In this document: positions 23,750 to 31,375 of the stretch, piece after piece
Layout of the letters: each line of letters starts with the position of its first letter
Position numbering within the stretch: the stretch's first letter is position 1
Made by a program: the position numbers and the translations under genes
Notes under the pieces: model-generated
Told to the model about the DNA's origin: nothing
The model's database searches: none
What the model saw: the letters and a program-made list of their open reading frames with translations, nothing else
Assembly: GCA_017448905.1 (NCBI GenBank)
Contig: JAFSKP010000005.1
Coordinates: forward strand, 1-44,623
Length of the DNA: 44,623 nucleotides
Direction: 5' to 3'
From: Bacteroidales bacterium
GTDB taxonomy: Bacteria; Bacteroidota; Bacteroidia; Bacteroidales; P3

Positions 23750-24465
23750 AACTGTTGCAAATGGATTTTGACCCCGAGATTGCCAATCTGCATCTCGGCG
23801 ACGGAGAAGAACAAGCAATGGACTTCCTCGGACTGCCGCTCTACGACGGCCCAAGTCTGGGAAAGATGCTCATCCTTTTCTGCATCAACCTGTTGGTTTG
23901 CTGGGTAATAACCCACTTCTTCTATTATCGGAAGAGCCGCCGTCGCGACTACTATTTCACATACCTGCTCTTCTCTACCGCCATCTTTTTCATCCTCAAT
24001 CAATTGCAGACCATGAAGATGGAAGTCGGCATTGTCCTGGGTCTCTTCGGCATCTTCAGCATGATACGCTACCGTACCGAGCAGCTGCCCATACGCGAGA
24101 TGACATACCTCTTCGTGCTTATCGCCATCAGCATCATCAATGGTGCCGGAATGGCCACAAGCTACGCTTCGTTCATTGCCGTCAATGTGGTCTTCATCCT
24201 CCTCATCGCAGTACTTGAGGCTGTCGGCATGTTCAACCGCAAGGGCCAGAAAATCATCACATACGAAAAGATTGCACTGATACGCCCCGACCGGCGCGAG
24301 GAGCTGATGGCTGACCTTAAGGAACGTACCGGACTGGACATCATCAAGGTGCAGGTGGGCAGTATCGACTTCCTCAAGGACACAGCATTCCTCAAGGTGA
24401 CCTATATCCCCGACGACCCTGAGCCCAACGACATCGACATGATCACAAAATTCAAAAAGAAATGA
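23746..24465 (+). CDS. DUF4956 membrane protein
   Basis: 239 residues. A cytosolic N-terminal part is followed by about four membrane segments (from about residue 40 to 165: LILFCINLLVCWVITHFF, YLLFSTAIFFILNQ, VGIVLGLFGIFSMIRYRTEQ, YLFVLIAISIINGAGMA, then FIAVNVVFILLIAVLEAVGM). A soluble C-terminal domain follows (EKIALIRPDRREELMADLKERTG). The sequence GLFGIFSMIRYRTEQLPIREM is characteristic of DUF4956. The function is unknown. It is translationally coupled on both sides by 4-base overlaps, upstream to the VTC gene and downstream to the Cthe_2159-like lipoprotein, so the three are likely parts of one system. Confidence 0.88.
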   Translation: MKLLQMDFDPEIANLHLGDGEEQAMDFLGLPLYDGPSLGKMLILFCINLLVCWVITHFFYYRKSRRRDYYFTYLLFSTAIFFILNQLQTMKMEVGIVLGLFGIFSMIRYRTEQLPIREMTYLFVLIAISIINGAGMATSYASFIAVNVVFILLIAVLEAVGMFNRKGQKIITYEKIALIRPDRREELMADLKERTGLDIIKVQVGSIDFLKDTAFLKVTYIPDDPEPNDIDMITKFKKK

Positions 24466-25994
24466 ACACCATAAGACACAGCCTCGCACTGATAGGGCTG
24501 CTTGCCCTTTTCGTGGCAGGCTGCAGCAAGGACGAGATCACCACCACGACGGTGAGTGGCAGCGACACCAGCAGCACTATCACTACCACCGACACCATAA
24601 GCGTCGTCTTTTCCACTAGCGGCAATGCCACAGTCAGCGGCGCATCGTCGGAGCAAAGCGTCAGCATCTCCGGCAACGGAGTCACCATAGTCAACAGCAG
24701 CAGCAACGCCATTACATACCAGCTCAGCGGCACGACGACAGACGGCTATTTCAAAGTCTACAGCGGCAAGAAGCAGCAGATAGTGCTTAATGGCGTGAGC
24801 ATCACCAACCCGAGCGGGGCAGCCATCAATGTGCAGGGCACCACGAGCGACCCCTCGTCGGGCAAAACCGTCTATCTTGTGCTCAACGGAACCAACAGCA
24901 TTGCCGACGGAGGCAGCTACAGCTCCTCTTCCGGCGACGAGGACGAGAAAGCCACCCTATTCAGCGAGGGCGTAATCGTCATCAGCGGCAGCGGCAGCCT
25001 GACAGTCACTGCCAAGGGCAAGAGCGGCATTGCCAGCGACGACTACATTAATTTCGTGAGCGGCACGGTGGCCGTCAACTCTACCGCCAGCACATACGTC
25101 ACCAATGGCGACACCACTAAAGTGGCAGGCCTCAAGAGCAACGATGGCTTCATCATGAACGACGGCACGCTCACTGTGAGCTGCAGCGGCACCGGCGCCA
25201 AGGGCATCAGCAGCGACGGCACGGCGACCTTCAACGGAGGCACGGTGACGGTGACCGTCACTGGCTCCAACTTCGGCAGCTCGTCGGGCGGGAACCACGG
25301 CGGCCCCGGCGGTGGGCAAAGCAGCAGCAACGGAGTGTCCGCCAAAGGCATAAAATTCGATGGCGACATTGTCGTCAACGGAGGCACAGTATTGGTGGAA
25401 TGCTCGAACGATGAGGGCATCGAGACGAAAGGCACGCTGACTGTCAACGGCGGCCATGTCTACAGCCACGCTTCCGACGACGCCATCAATTCGGCCAGCA
25501 CCTTAACCATCAATGGTGGCTATGTCTGTGCACACTCGTCGGGCAACGACGGCATCGATGCCAACGGCAACTGCTATATCAAGGGCGGCGTGGTATATGC
25601 CATCGGGGCTTCGTCGCCCGAGGTGGCTATCGACGCCAATACCGAGGAAGAATACAAGCTCTATGTACAGGGAGGTACAATCATCGCCATCGGAGGTTTG
25701 GAGAGCGGTTCCTCGCTAACCCAGAGTTGCTACCAGGCCTCCACATGGACAGCCTCAACATGGTATGCCTTGACTGAGGGCAGCACCACTTACGCCTTCA
25801 AGACCCCTTCCAGTGGGGGCAGCGACCTGGTCGTCTCGGGAGCCTCCACGCCGACACTCACGTCTGGTGTCAGCGTCAGCGGTGGCACTTCCTACTTCAA
25901 TGGCACCATGTTTGTCGGTGCCTCGGTGAGCGGCGGCTCTCCCGTCTCCCTCTCAACCTACAGCGGCACTGGCGGCGGGCCTGGAGGACACTAA
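24462..25994 (+). CDS. Cthe_2159-like carbohydrate-binding surface lipoprotein
   Basis: 510 residues. A lipoprotein signal is followed by lipobox Cys21 (LFVAGC). The mature protein is rich in Ser/Thr/Gly and built of short beta-helix rungs such as GTLTVSCSGTGAKGISSDG, GGTVLVECSNDEGIETKG and GGHVYSHASDDAINSAS. Repeated (S/D)DDxI or DGID ends suggest calcium sites. This is the pattern of the Cthe_2159/DUF4353 family, whose Clostridium thermocellum member binds acidic polysaccharide through a parallel beta-helix. A Gly/His-rich low-complexity insertion lies in the middle (GGNHGGPGGGQSSS) and another at the very end (GTGGGPGGH). It overlaps DUF4956 by 4 bases. It is likely exposed on the cell surface; the ligand is unknown. 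Confidence 0.83.
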   Translation: MNTIRHSLALIGLLALFVAGCSKDEITTTTVSGSDTSSTITTTDTISVVFSTSGNATVSGASSEQSVSISGNGVTIVNSSSNAITYQLSGTTTDGYFKVYSGKKQQIVLNGVSITNPSGAAINVQGTTSDPSSGKTVYLVLNGTNSIADGGSYSSSSGDEDEKATLFSEGVIVISGSGSLTVTAKGKSGIASDDYINFVSGTVAVNSTASTYVTNGDTTKVAGLKSNDGFIMNDGTLTVSCSGTGAKGISSDGTATFNGGTVTVTVTGSNFGSSSGGNHGGPGGGQSSSNGVSAKGIKFDGDIVVNGGTVLVECSNDEGIETKGTLTVNGGHVYSHASDDAINSASTLTINGGYVCAHSSGNDGIDANGNCYIKGGVVYAIGASSPEVAIDANTEEEYKLYVQGGTIIAIGGLESGSSLTQSCYQASTWTASTWYALTEGSTTYAFKTPSSGGSDLVVSGASTPTLTSGVSVSGGTSYFNGTMFVGASVSGGSPVSLSTYSGTGGGPGGH

Positions 25995-26025
25995 TAATAT
26001 ACGAAACAACAATACTTTGAAAAAA

Positions 26026-26877
26026 ATGACGAACAGAATTCTCAAAATACTTGTCTCCATCGCATTGGTTTCAAGCTTCGGTGTTGCCAAGGCACAGACC
26101 GATGTCAATCTTGACACCGAGTTTGGAGGACGCCTGTCGTTCACGCTCGACAAGAAGATCGCCCGTGGACTGCATCTGTCGCTGGAAGAGGAGCTTCGCA
26201 TGGCCGACAACTTCAAGTCATTCGAACGGTCCCATACCACGCTTGGTGTCAGCTACAAGGTCAACGACCACCTGAAAGTAGGTGCAGGCTACGCGCTAAT
26301 AAACAAATGGGACAGCGACAGCAGTTCATTCATGTCGCCGCGCCACCGCCTGATGGTCGACGCTACCGGCAGCATACGTTTGGGCGACTGGCGACTATCG
26401 CTCAAAGAGCGGTTCCAGGCCACCTATCGCAGCGGCGACATCAACGAATACCAGGCTCCCCGCACCGCACTCACCCTCAAAAGCCGCCTGAAAGTACAGT
26501 ACAAAGGGTTCCGACGCATCGAGCCCTACGCTTTCGCCGAGATGCGAAACATCTTCAACGCCCACGTCGTCAACGCCACCTATAATGAGACTACAGGGAA
26601 ATGGGGATACATTGACGAAGATGGCGACTTCAGCAAGAAGGGCGATGCCGGATGGTTCCTGAAAGATGGCAGCAAGGCATACGTCAACCGTATCCGCTTC
26701 GCACTGGGTGCCGAGTACCGCATCGACAAGCGCAGCTCTGTCGAGGCTACCATCATGGCCGACAGGATAATGGACTATGTTATCGATGCAAACTCTGAAG
26801 GCACTAAGCTTAAGTCGTACACCCACGAGAAAGGTTTTGTCGTCTGGCTCACCGCCGGATACCGCTATTCGTTCTGA
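26026..26877 (+). CDS. DUF2490 outer-membrane beta-barrel protein
   Basis: 283 residues from the ATG at 26026; a TTG at 26017 would give the start MKKMTNR and is also possible. The signal peptide ends near FGVAKA. The mature protein is a string of amphipathic beta-strands (RLSFTLDKKIARGLHLSLEEE, RSHTTLGVSYKVNDHLKVGAGY, WRLSLKERFQATYRS, VNRIRFALGAEYRI) and ends with a terminal aromatic, ...GYRYSF, the C-terminal signature recognised by the BAM machinery. DUF2490 proteins are uncharacterised outer-membrane barrels. It starts about 30 bases after the Cthe_2159-like gene and is followed by a terminator, so it is the last gene of the set. Confidence 0.85.
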   Translation: MTNRILKILVSIALVSSFGVAKAQTDVNLDTEFGGRLSFTLDKKIARGLHLSLEEELRMADNFKSFERSHTTLGVSYKVNDHLKVGAGYALINKWDSDSSSFMSPRHRLMVDATGSIRLGDWRLSLKERFQATYRSGDINEYQAPRTALTLKSRLKVQYKGFRRIEPYAFAEMRNIFNAHVVNATYNETTGKWGYIDEDGDFSKKGDAGWFLKDGSKAYVNRIRFALGAEYRIDKRSSVEATIMADRIMDYVIDANSEGTKLKSYTHEKGFVVWLTAGYRYSF

Positions 26878-26931
26878 CGATACCGGCGACAAAAGGACGA
26901 ACCGGCAGCGCGGCACCAAGACCGAAAGAAT

Positions 26932-26968
26932 AAAAAACACGGAGGATACAGATTTCCGTGTTTTTTTT
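26932..26968 (+). terminator. Intrinsic terminator after the DUF2490 gene
   Basis: 12-bp perfect stem aaaaaacacgga / tccgtgtttttt with an 11-base loop and a T run. It directly abuts the -7 box of the rpoN gene at 26970. Confidence 0.85.
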
Positions 26969-26969
26969 G

Positions 26970-26977
26970 TATATTTG
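26970..26977 (+). promoter_or_regulatory. Candidate -7 box (TATATTTG) for rpoN
   Basis: Full match to TAnnTTTG, one base after the T run of the preceding terminator and about 100 bases before the rpoN ATG. There is no TTTG at the expected upstream spacing, which would fall inside the terminator hairpin. Confidence 0.5.
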
Positions 26978-27079
26978 CAAATTCTATAACGGATGCCAAT
27001 ACTGTTACATACAGTTATTATGCATGCCACAAACTGTTACTAATCAGGCCAGAGCCCGACATCTTTCAACACCAGCACT

Positions 27080-28549
27080 ATGATTACCCAGAAACAAAAA
27101 ATGAAAATGCAGCAGAAGCTGACACCACAGCAACTATTGTTGATGCAGCTGCTGCAACTGCCAGTGACAAGCCTTGAACAGCGCATCAAGGAAGAGGTGG
27201 AGAAAAACCCCATTCTCGAAATCGAGAGCAGTACCGACACTGACGGAGACGACTGGAATGACGATGGAGAACCGGAAAACAACAACGAAGAGAACGAGAC
27301 CACCGACGACTTTCTCGGCATCGATGTCGATGAGTTCTTCGGCGACGACGACTACAGCTACCGAGAACGCCTCGAGAAAGACCGCAACGACGAGCAGCGG
27401 ACCTTCGACTTTTCAGGCAACACCTCCTTTTCCGAGTCGCTTATCGACCAGCTCACAATGGCCGGCCTCGACGAGCGGCAACGCACGATAGCCACCGAAA
27501 TCATTGGCAGCATCGATGCTTCCGGCTACCTGGGACGCGACCTTCAGGTCATCGCCAACGACATGGCGTTCCGCTCCGGCATCGACGTGGACGACAGCGA
27601 GATGGAGCAGATGCTCAAAGTCGTTCAAAGCCTCGACCCTGCCGGCGTAGGCGCACGCAACCTTCAGGAATGCCTCTCGTTGCAGCTGCACCGCACCACG
27701 TCGGACAGCACAACGCACGACATTGCCACAGCAATCGTTGACCACTACTTCGCACAGCTCTCCAACAAGCGCTACGACTCCATAATGGCGGCACTGAAAA
27801 TTGACAAGACAACGCTCAACGACGCGCTCGACATCATTCGCCACCTCAACCCCAAACCCGGATGGGGAGGCAGCGACGAAAACCATGGCAGCCACTATAT
27901 CATCCCCGATTTCATCGTCAGCCGCGAAGGTAGCAACCTCTCATTCTCCCTCAACGACCGCAACTACCCACAGCTCCACATCAGCCGTCAGTACAACGAC
28001 ATGATGCACCAACTTGCCGGACGTAAAAGTCTCACACACGACGAGCGCGAAACCATCCAGTTCATCCGCTCGAAGAGCGAGAGTGCCCAGTGGCTCATCG
28101 ACACACTGCAACAGCGGCAGCAGACGCTGACGACAACGATGGCCGCCATTCTCGGCTACCAGCACGACTACTTCCTCAGCGGCAGCCTTGCCGACTTGAG
28201 ACCCATGAGACTTAAAGACATTTCGGCACTGACGGGCTACGACGAGTCGACCGTGTCGCGTGTCGCCAACCAGAAATATGTGCAGACCGAATTCGGCACA
28301 TTCCTTCTCAAAGAGCTCTTCTCTAAGGCTGTATCCACCGACGACGGCGACCTCATAGCGATGCAGCACGTCAAAGAGGCACTGCGTACCATCGTCGACA
28401 ACGAGGACAAGAGCACTCCCCTCACCGACGAAGCGCTGACGAAACTCCTTCAGCAGCAAGGGTTCCCCCTGTCGCGACGTACGGTGACGAAATACCGTGA
28501 AAGCCTCGGCATCCCCGTGGGACGCCTCCGCAGACAACTAGACCATTAA
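27080..28549 (+). CDS. rpoN: RNA polymerase sigma-54 factor RpoN
   Basis: 489 residues. Region I is glutamine/leucine-rich (KMQQKLTPQQLLLMQLLQLP, residues 9-28), the part that contacts enhancer-binding activators. An acidic region II follows, then the core-binding and DNA-binding regions. The C-terminal RpoN box is present as SRRTVTKYRE (the consensus is ARRTVAKYRE). Sigma-54 directs RNA polymerase to -24/-12 promoters and needs an AAA+ activator. None is encoded in this window. The peptidase gene follows immediately in the same reading frame after the TAA stop. Confidence 0.96.
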   Translation: MITQKQKMKMQQKLTPQQLLLMQLLQLPVTSLEQRIKEEVEKNPILEIESSTDTDGDDWNDDGEPENNNEENETTDDFLGIDVDEFFGDDDYSYRERLEKDRNDEQRTFDFSGNTSFSESLIDQLTMAGLDERQRTIATEIIGSIDASGYLGRDLQVIANDMAFRSGIDVDDSEMEQMLKVVQSLDPAGVGARNLQECLSLQLHRTTSDSTTHDIATAIVDHYFAQLSNKRYDSIMAALKIDKTTLNDALDIIRHLNPKPGWGGSDENHGSHYIIPDFIVSREGSNLSFSLNDRNYPQLHISRQYNDMMHQLAGRKSLTHDERETIQFIRSKSESAQWLIDTLQQRQQTLTTTMAAILGYQHDYFLSGSLADLRPMRLKDISALTGYDESTVSRVANQKYVQTEFGTFLLKELFSKAVSTDDGDLIAMQHVKEALRTIVDNEDKSTPLTDEALTKLLQQQGFPLSRRTVTKYRESLGIPVGRLRRQLDH

Positions 28550-28603
28550 TTTTCACACGCCATCAGCCGTTCCCGACACATACTCCCTCTCGCCACACTG
28601 CTC

Positions 28604-29437
28604 ATGGTGGCGGCTCTCGTTCGCGGACAAGAGGACACCACACGCTTCTTCCCACTCGACGGACGGGAACCGACACTATGGCGCCTCTTCTACAACGACG
28701 GCCTTGACGGCTCACGTGTGCGTCTCCGCGACTTGGCGTTCGACTCGCTGCCCGACGAGGTAATCCTAAAGCTCGTAAAAGACAGCTCCGACTTTTGCTT
28801 CCCGATGAGGAACAACATCACATCGCCCTACGGGTGGCGTGCCAAGTGGAACCGCCCCCACCGTGGTGTCGACATACTGCTGCGCACCGGAGACCCCGTG
28901 AAGGCCTGCTTCCCTGGCGTCGTGCGGATAGCACGCAATCTGGGCGGATACGGCAACTGCGTAGTAATCAGGCACGAGAACGGGCTCGAGACACTATATG
29001 GCCACATGTCGAAAATCCTCGTCAAGCCACGCCAGATTGTCAAAGCCGGCGACATTATAGGCCTCGGCGGCAGCACAGGGCACTCCACCGGCCCCCATCT
29101 GCATTTCGAGGCTCGCTTCCAATACGAACCCTTTGACCCGGAATGGCTGCTCGACTTCAAGACCTTCAAACTCCGCACACGCCGCCTGCACCTCGACAAG
29201 ACATATTTCGGGATCAGCCGCCCCAAAGGAAACAAGTCCCCCATCTTCAAGGCCGACAAGAGCATCATCAAGGAGACCACCCCCCGCGAGCGTCCACGCG
29301 AAGTGTACCACACCGTCCGCACGGGCGACACCTACGAACGGCTGGCCATCACCTACAACACGACATCGCAAAGCATCAAGAAACTGAACCCCGACATCAA
29401 GAAATTGAAAGTGGGGATGAAAATACGAGTCAGATAA
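28604..29437 (+). CDS. M23 metallopeptidase with C-terminal LysM domain; start codon uncertain
   Basis: The first ATG (28604) gives 277 residues. The lysostaphin-type M23 domain (about residues 64-180) has the zinc motif HRGVDIL and the later GHSTGPHLHFE (H-x-H). A LysM-type peptidoglycan-binding domain is at the end (YHTVRTGDTYERLAITYNTT, then LNPDIKKLKVGMKIRVR). The protein should act on cell wall in the periplasm. Oddly, the ATG would leave only a few residues of a signal peptide. In-frame upstream codons encode SRSRHILPLATLLMVAALVRGQ, an excellent signal peptide, yet there is no ATG, GTG or TTG between the rpoN stop (28547-28549) and 28604 in this frame. The real start is probably a rare codon (for example ATC at 28562), unless a sequence error is present. 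Confidence 0.88.
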   Translation: MVAALVRGQEDTTRFFPLDGREPTLWRLFYNDGLDGSRVRLRDLAFDSLPDEVILKLVKDSSDFCFPMRNNITSPYGWRAKWNRPHRGVDILLRTGDPVKACFPGVVRIARNLGGYGNCVVIRHENGLETLYGHMSKILVKPRQIVKAGDIIGLGGSTGHSTGPHLHFEARFQYEPFDPEWLLDFKTFKLRTRRLHLDKTYFGISRPKGNKSPIFKADKSIIKETTPRERPREVYHTVRTGDTYERLAITYNTTSQSIKKLNPDIKKLKVGMKIRVR

Positions 29438-29443
29438 TCTTTT

Positions 29444-29488
29444 TCTAGATTTTCTAGACCATCTAGACAGTCTAGACCATCTAGAAAA
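29444..29488. repeat. TCTAGA-type 9-bp tandem repeat before ribH
   Basis: Five units: tctagattt, tctagacca, tctagacag, tctagacca, tctagaaaa. The tract starts six bases after the peptidase stop and ends 19 bases before the ribH ATG, with an A-rich stretch in between. Confidence 0.9.
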
Positions 29489-29507
29489 ACAAAGACAAAA
29501 CAACAAA

Positions 29508-30002
29508 ATGAAAAAAACGAACCTTTCAGACTATGACACGACGCTTGTGCCGTCGGGAAAAGGCTACCGTATCGGCATCGTGGCGGCCGAATGGAACCAG
29601 GAAATCACTGAAGCCTTGGCTCGTGGAGCCTACGACACGCTCCGCGAGCATGCCGTCGAAGAACACGACATCAGCCTCATCCATGTACCAGGCAGCTTCG
29701 AGCTCACCACAGGAGCCGACATGATGCTCAGCAGCGACGCCACGCTCGACGGGGTGATATGCATAGGATGCGTCATTCAAGGCGAGACACGCCACTTCGA
29801 CTTCATCTGCGAAGCCGTGTCGCAGGGCATCACCAACGTAGCCCTGAAACACGGAAAACCGGTAATTTTCAGCGTCCTCACCACCAACGACATGCAGCAG
29901 GCCATCGACCGTGCCGGCGGAGTCCACGGCAACAAGGGTGTGGAAGGGGCCGTGACCGTACTCAAGATGATCCATCTACAACAACAACTCAAAACCGTAT
30001 GA
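29508..30002 (+). CDS. ribH: 6,7-dimethyl-8-ribityllumazine synthase RibH
   Basis: 164 residues, the usual length. Conserved parts include IGIVAAEWNQEI near the N-terminus (substrate pyrimidine site), VPGSFELTTGA, GCVIQGETRHFDFIC with the catalytic His in RHF, and NKGVEGAVTVLKM at the end. The enzyme condenses the ribityl-aminouracil and 3,4-dihydroxybutanone phosphate in the penultimate step of riboflavin synthesis, usually as a 60-mer or pentamer. No other rib gene is in the window. It overlaps fmt by 4 bases (ATGA), so the two are coupled. Confidence 0.96.
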   Translation: MKKTNLSDYDTTLVPSGKGYRIGIVAAEWNQEITEALARGAYDTLREHAVEEHDISLIHVPGSFELTTGADMMLSSDATLDGVICIGCVIQGETRHFDFICEAVSQGITNVALKHGKPVIFSVLTTNDMQQAIDRAGGVHGNKGVEGAVTVLKMIHLQQQLKTV

Positions 30003-30949
30003 CACCACGTATCGTTTTTATGGGTACACCCGACTTCGCCGTCAGCTCGCTCGATGCCATTGTCAAAGCCCGCTTTGAAGTCGCCGCCGTAGTCACCGTT
30101 CCCGACCGCAAGAGCGGACGTGGCCAGAGAGTCTCCACGTCGCCAGTCAAGGATTACGCCCTAGAACACGGACTCCCCATCCTCCAACCCGAGAAGTTGC
30201 GCGACCCTCTCTTCATCGAGGAACTTCGCTCGCTGGCCGCCGACATCTTTGTGGTGGTTGCCTTCCGGATGCTGCCACAGGTGGTGTGGAGCATGCCTCC
30301 TCTCGGCACCTTCAACCTGCACGCCTCCCTCCTGCCCCACTACCGGGGCGCAGCTCCCATCAACTGGGCCATCATCAACGGCGAGACGGAGAGCGGCGTG
30401 ACGACATTCATGCTCAACGAACGCATCGACGAAGGCGAAATGCTGCTCCAGGCGGCAACACCCATCACCGACACCGACAACGCCGGCACCCTTCACGACC
30501 GCCTCGCCGCCATGGGCGCCTCCCTTGTCGTCGACACCCTCCATGGCCTCGCAGAGGGCACGCTGCATCCTCGTCCGCAACCCCCACTCGCCATGCCCAG
30601 CCCCGCCCCGAAAATCTTCAAGGCCGACTGCGCCATCGACTGGCACGGCTCCTCAAAGAAAATCCATGACTTCGTGAGAGGACTGTCACCCTACCCGGCA
30701 GCCAACGCTGCCATGACTGACAGCCACGGGAATAGCATCGACATGAAGATATTCGACACCCAATATGAGAGCTGCGTCCACGAAGAACCGGTCGGCACAA
30801 TCGTCACCGACAACAAGAATACACTAAAAATTGCAGTAAAAGACGGATTTGTAAAGATTCTGACACTGCAAATCAGCGGAAAGAGAAAAATAACAGCAAG
30901 CGAGTTTTTACGAGGATACAATATAAACAACTGGAAACTAACAATATAA
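29999..30949 (+). CDS. fmt: Methionyl-tRNA formyltransferase Fmt
   Basis: 316 residues from the ATG at 29999, which overlaps the ribH stop. Family motifs: IVFMGTPDFAVSSLDAI (residues 5-21), NLHASLLPHYRGAAPINWAI with the catalytic Asn/His and SLLPxYRG signature, and FKADCAIDWHGSSKKIHDFVRGLSPYP in the C-terminal tRNA-binding domain. It formylates Met-tRNAfMet using 10-formyl-tetrahydrofolate. A longer open frame runs upstream in the same phase, but it lies within ribH and the conserved N-terminus begins at this ATG. The gene ends before an AT-rich stretch that precedes the hup promoter. Confidence 0.96.
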   Translation: MTPRIVFMGTPDFAVSSLDAIVKARFEVAAVVTVPDRKSGRGQRVSTSPVKDYALEHGLPILQPEKLRDPLFIEELRSLAADIFVVVAFRMLPQVVWSMPPLGTFNLHASLLPHYRGAAPINWAIINGETESGVTTFMLNERIDEGEMLLQAATPITDTDNAGTLHDRLAAMGASLVVDTLHGLAEGTLHPRPQPPLAMPSPAPKIFKADCAIDWHGSSKKIHDFVRGLSPYPAANAAMTDSHGNSIDMKIFDTQYESCVHEEPVGTIVTDNKNTLKIAVKDGFVKILTLQISGKRKITASEFLRGYNINNWKLTI

Positions 30950-31013
30950 TAAACAAATATAGTTTTTTTTTTATATTTTTTTTAAAAAAAACTGTTAATT
31001 AAAAAAAACTACA

Positions 31014-31021
31014 TATATTTG
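31014..31021 (+). promoter_or_regulatory. -7 box (TATATTTG) for hup
   Basis: Full match to TAnnTTTG, 38 bases before the hup ATG, embedded in very AT-rich DNA. At the -33 position the sequence is ACTG (30991-30994), half of the TTTG consensus. Confidence 0.6.
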
Positions 31022-31059
31022 CAGCGTCAAAAGATTGTTTAACCCTCAAATTCACCGAA

Positions 31060-31320
31060 ATGAACAAAACCGAATTAGTCGCTGCTCTCGCCAAGAAGGC
31101 TGAGATGACAAAAGTTGACGCCGCCAAGGCTTTCAACGCCCTCCTTGAAGTCACCAAGGAAGAGATGGCCAAGAAAGACGGCAAAATCTCCATCATTGGT
31201 TTCGGCACATTCTACATGCAGCAGCGTCCGAAACGCAACGGCAAGAACCCGCAGACTGGCAAGAAGATGGTCATTCCCGCAAAGAAAGTCTTCAAGTTCA
31301 AAGCCAGCAAAAAGTTCTAA
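31060..31320 (+). CDS. hup: HU-family DNA-binding protein
   Basis: 86 residues, the usual HU length, beginning MNKTELVAALAKKAEMTKVDA. The helical dimerisation part is followed by the DNA-binding arm: the family signature GFGTFYMQQRPKRNGKNPQTGKKM appears in parts as ISIIGFGTF and RNGKNPQTG with the proline that intercalates in DNA. The C-terminus is strongly basic (AKKVFKFKASKKF). It is a small nucleoid-associated protein that bends DNA as a dimer. It has its own promoter and a terminator shared with the convergent helicase gene. Confidence 0.96.
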   Translation: MNKTELVAALAKKAEMTKVDAAKAFNALLEVTKEEMAKKDGKISIIGFGTFYMQQRPKRNGKNPQTGKKMVIPAKKVFKFKASKKF

Positions 31321-31343
31321 GCTCACGAAGCTTTTTGTAGTTT

Positions 31344-31375
31344 GAAAGGCATCCTCGCAAAGGGATGCTTTTTTT
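31344..31375. terminator. Intrinsic terminator between hup and the convergent helicase gene
   Basis: Stem gcatcc / ggatgc extended by aaa/ttt with one bulged G, loop tcgcaaag, followed by a run of T. It ends at the stop codon of the minus-strand helicase gene. The A run on the other side is shorter, so it mainly serves hup. Confidence 0.75.

Noticed and set aside
29759..29998. Upstream extension of fmt in the same frame
   Set aside because: It lies within ribH, and the conserved Fmt N-terminus (IVFMGTPDFA) begins five residues after the ATG at 29999, which overlaps the ribH stop in an ATGA arrangement.
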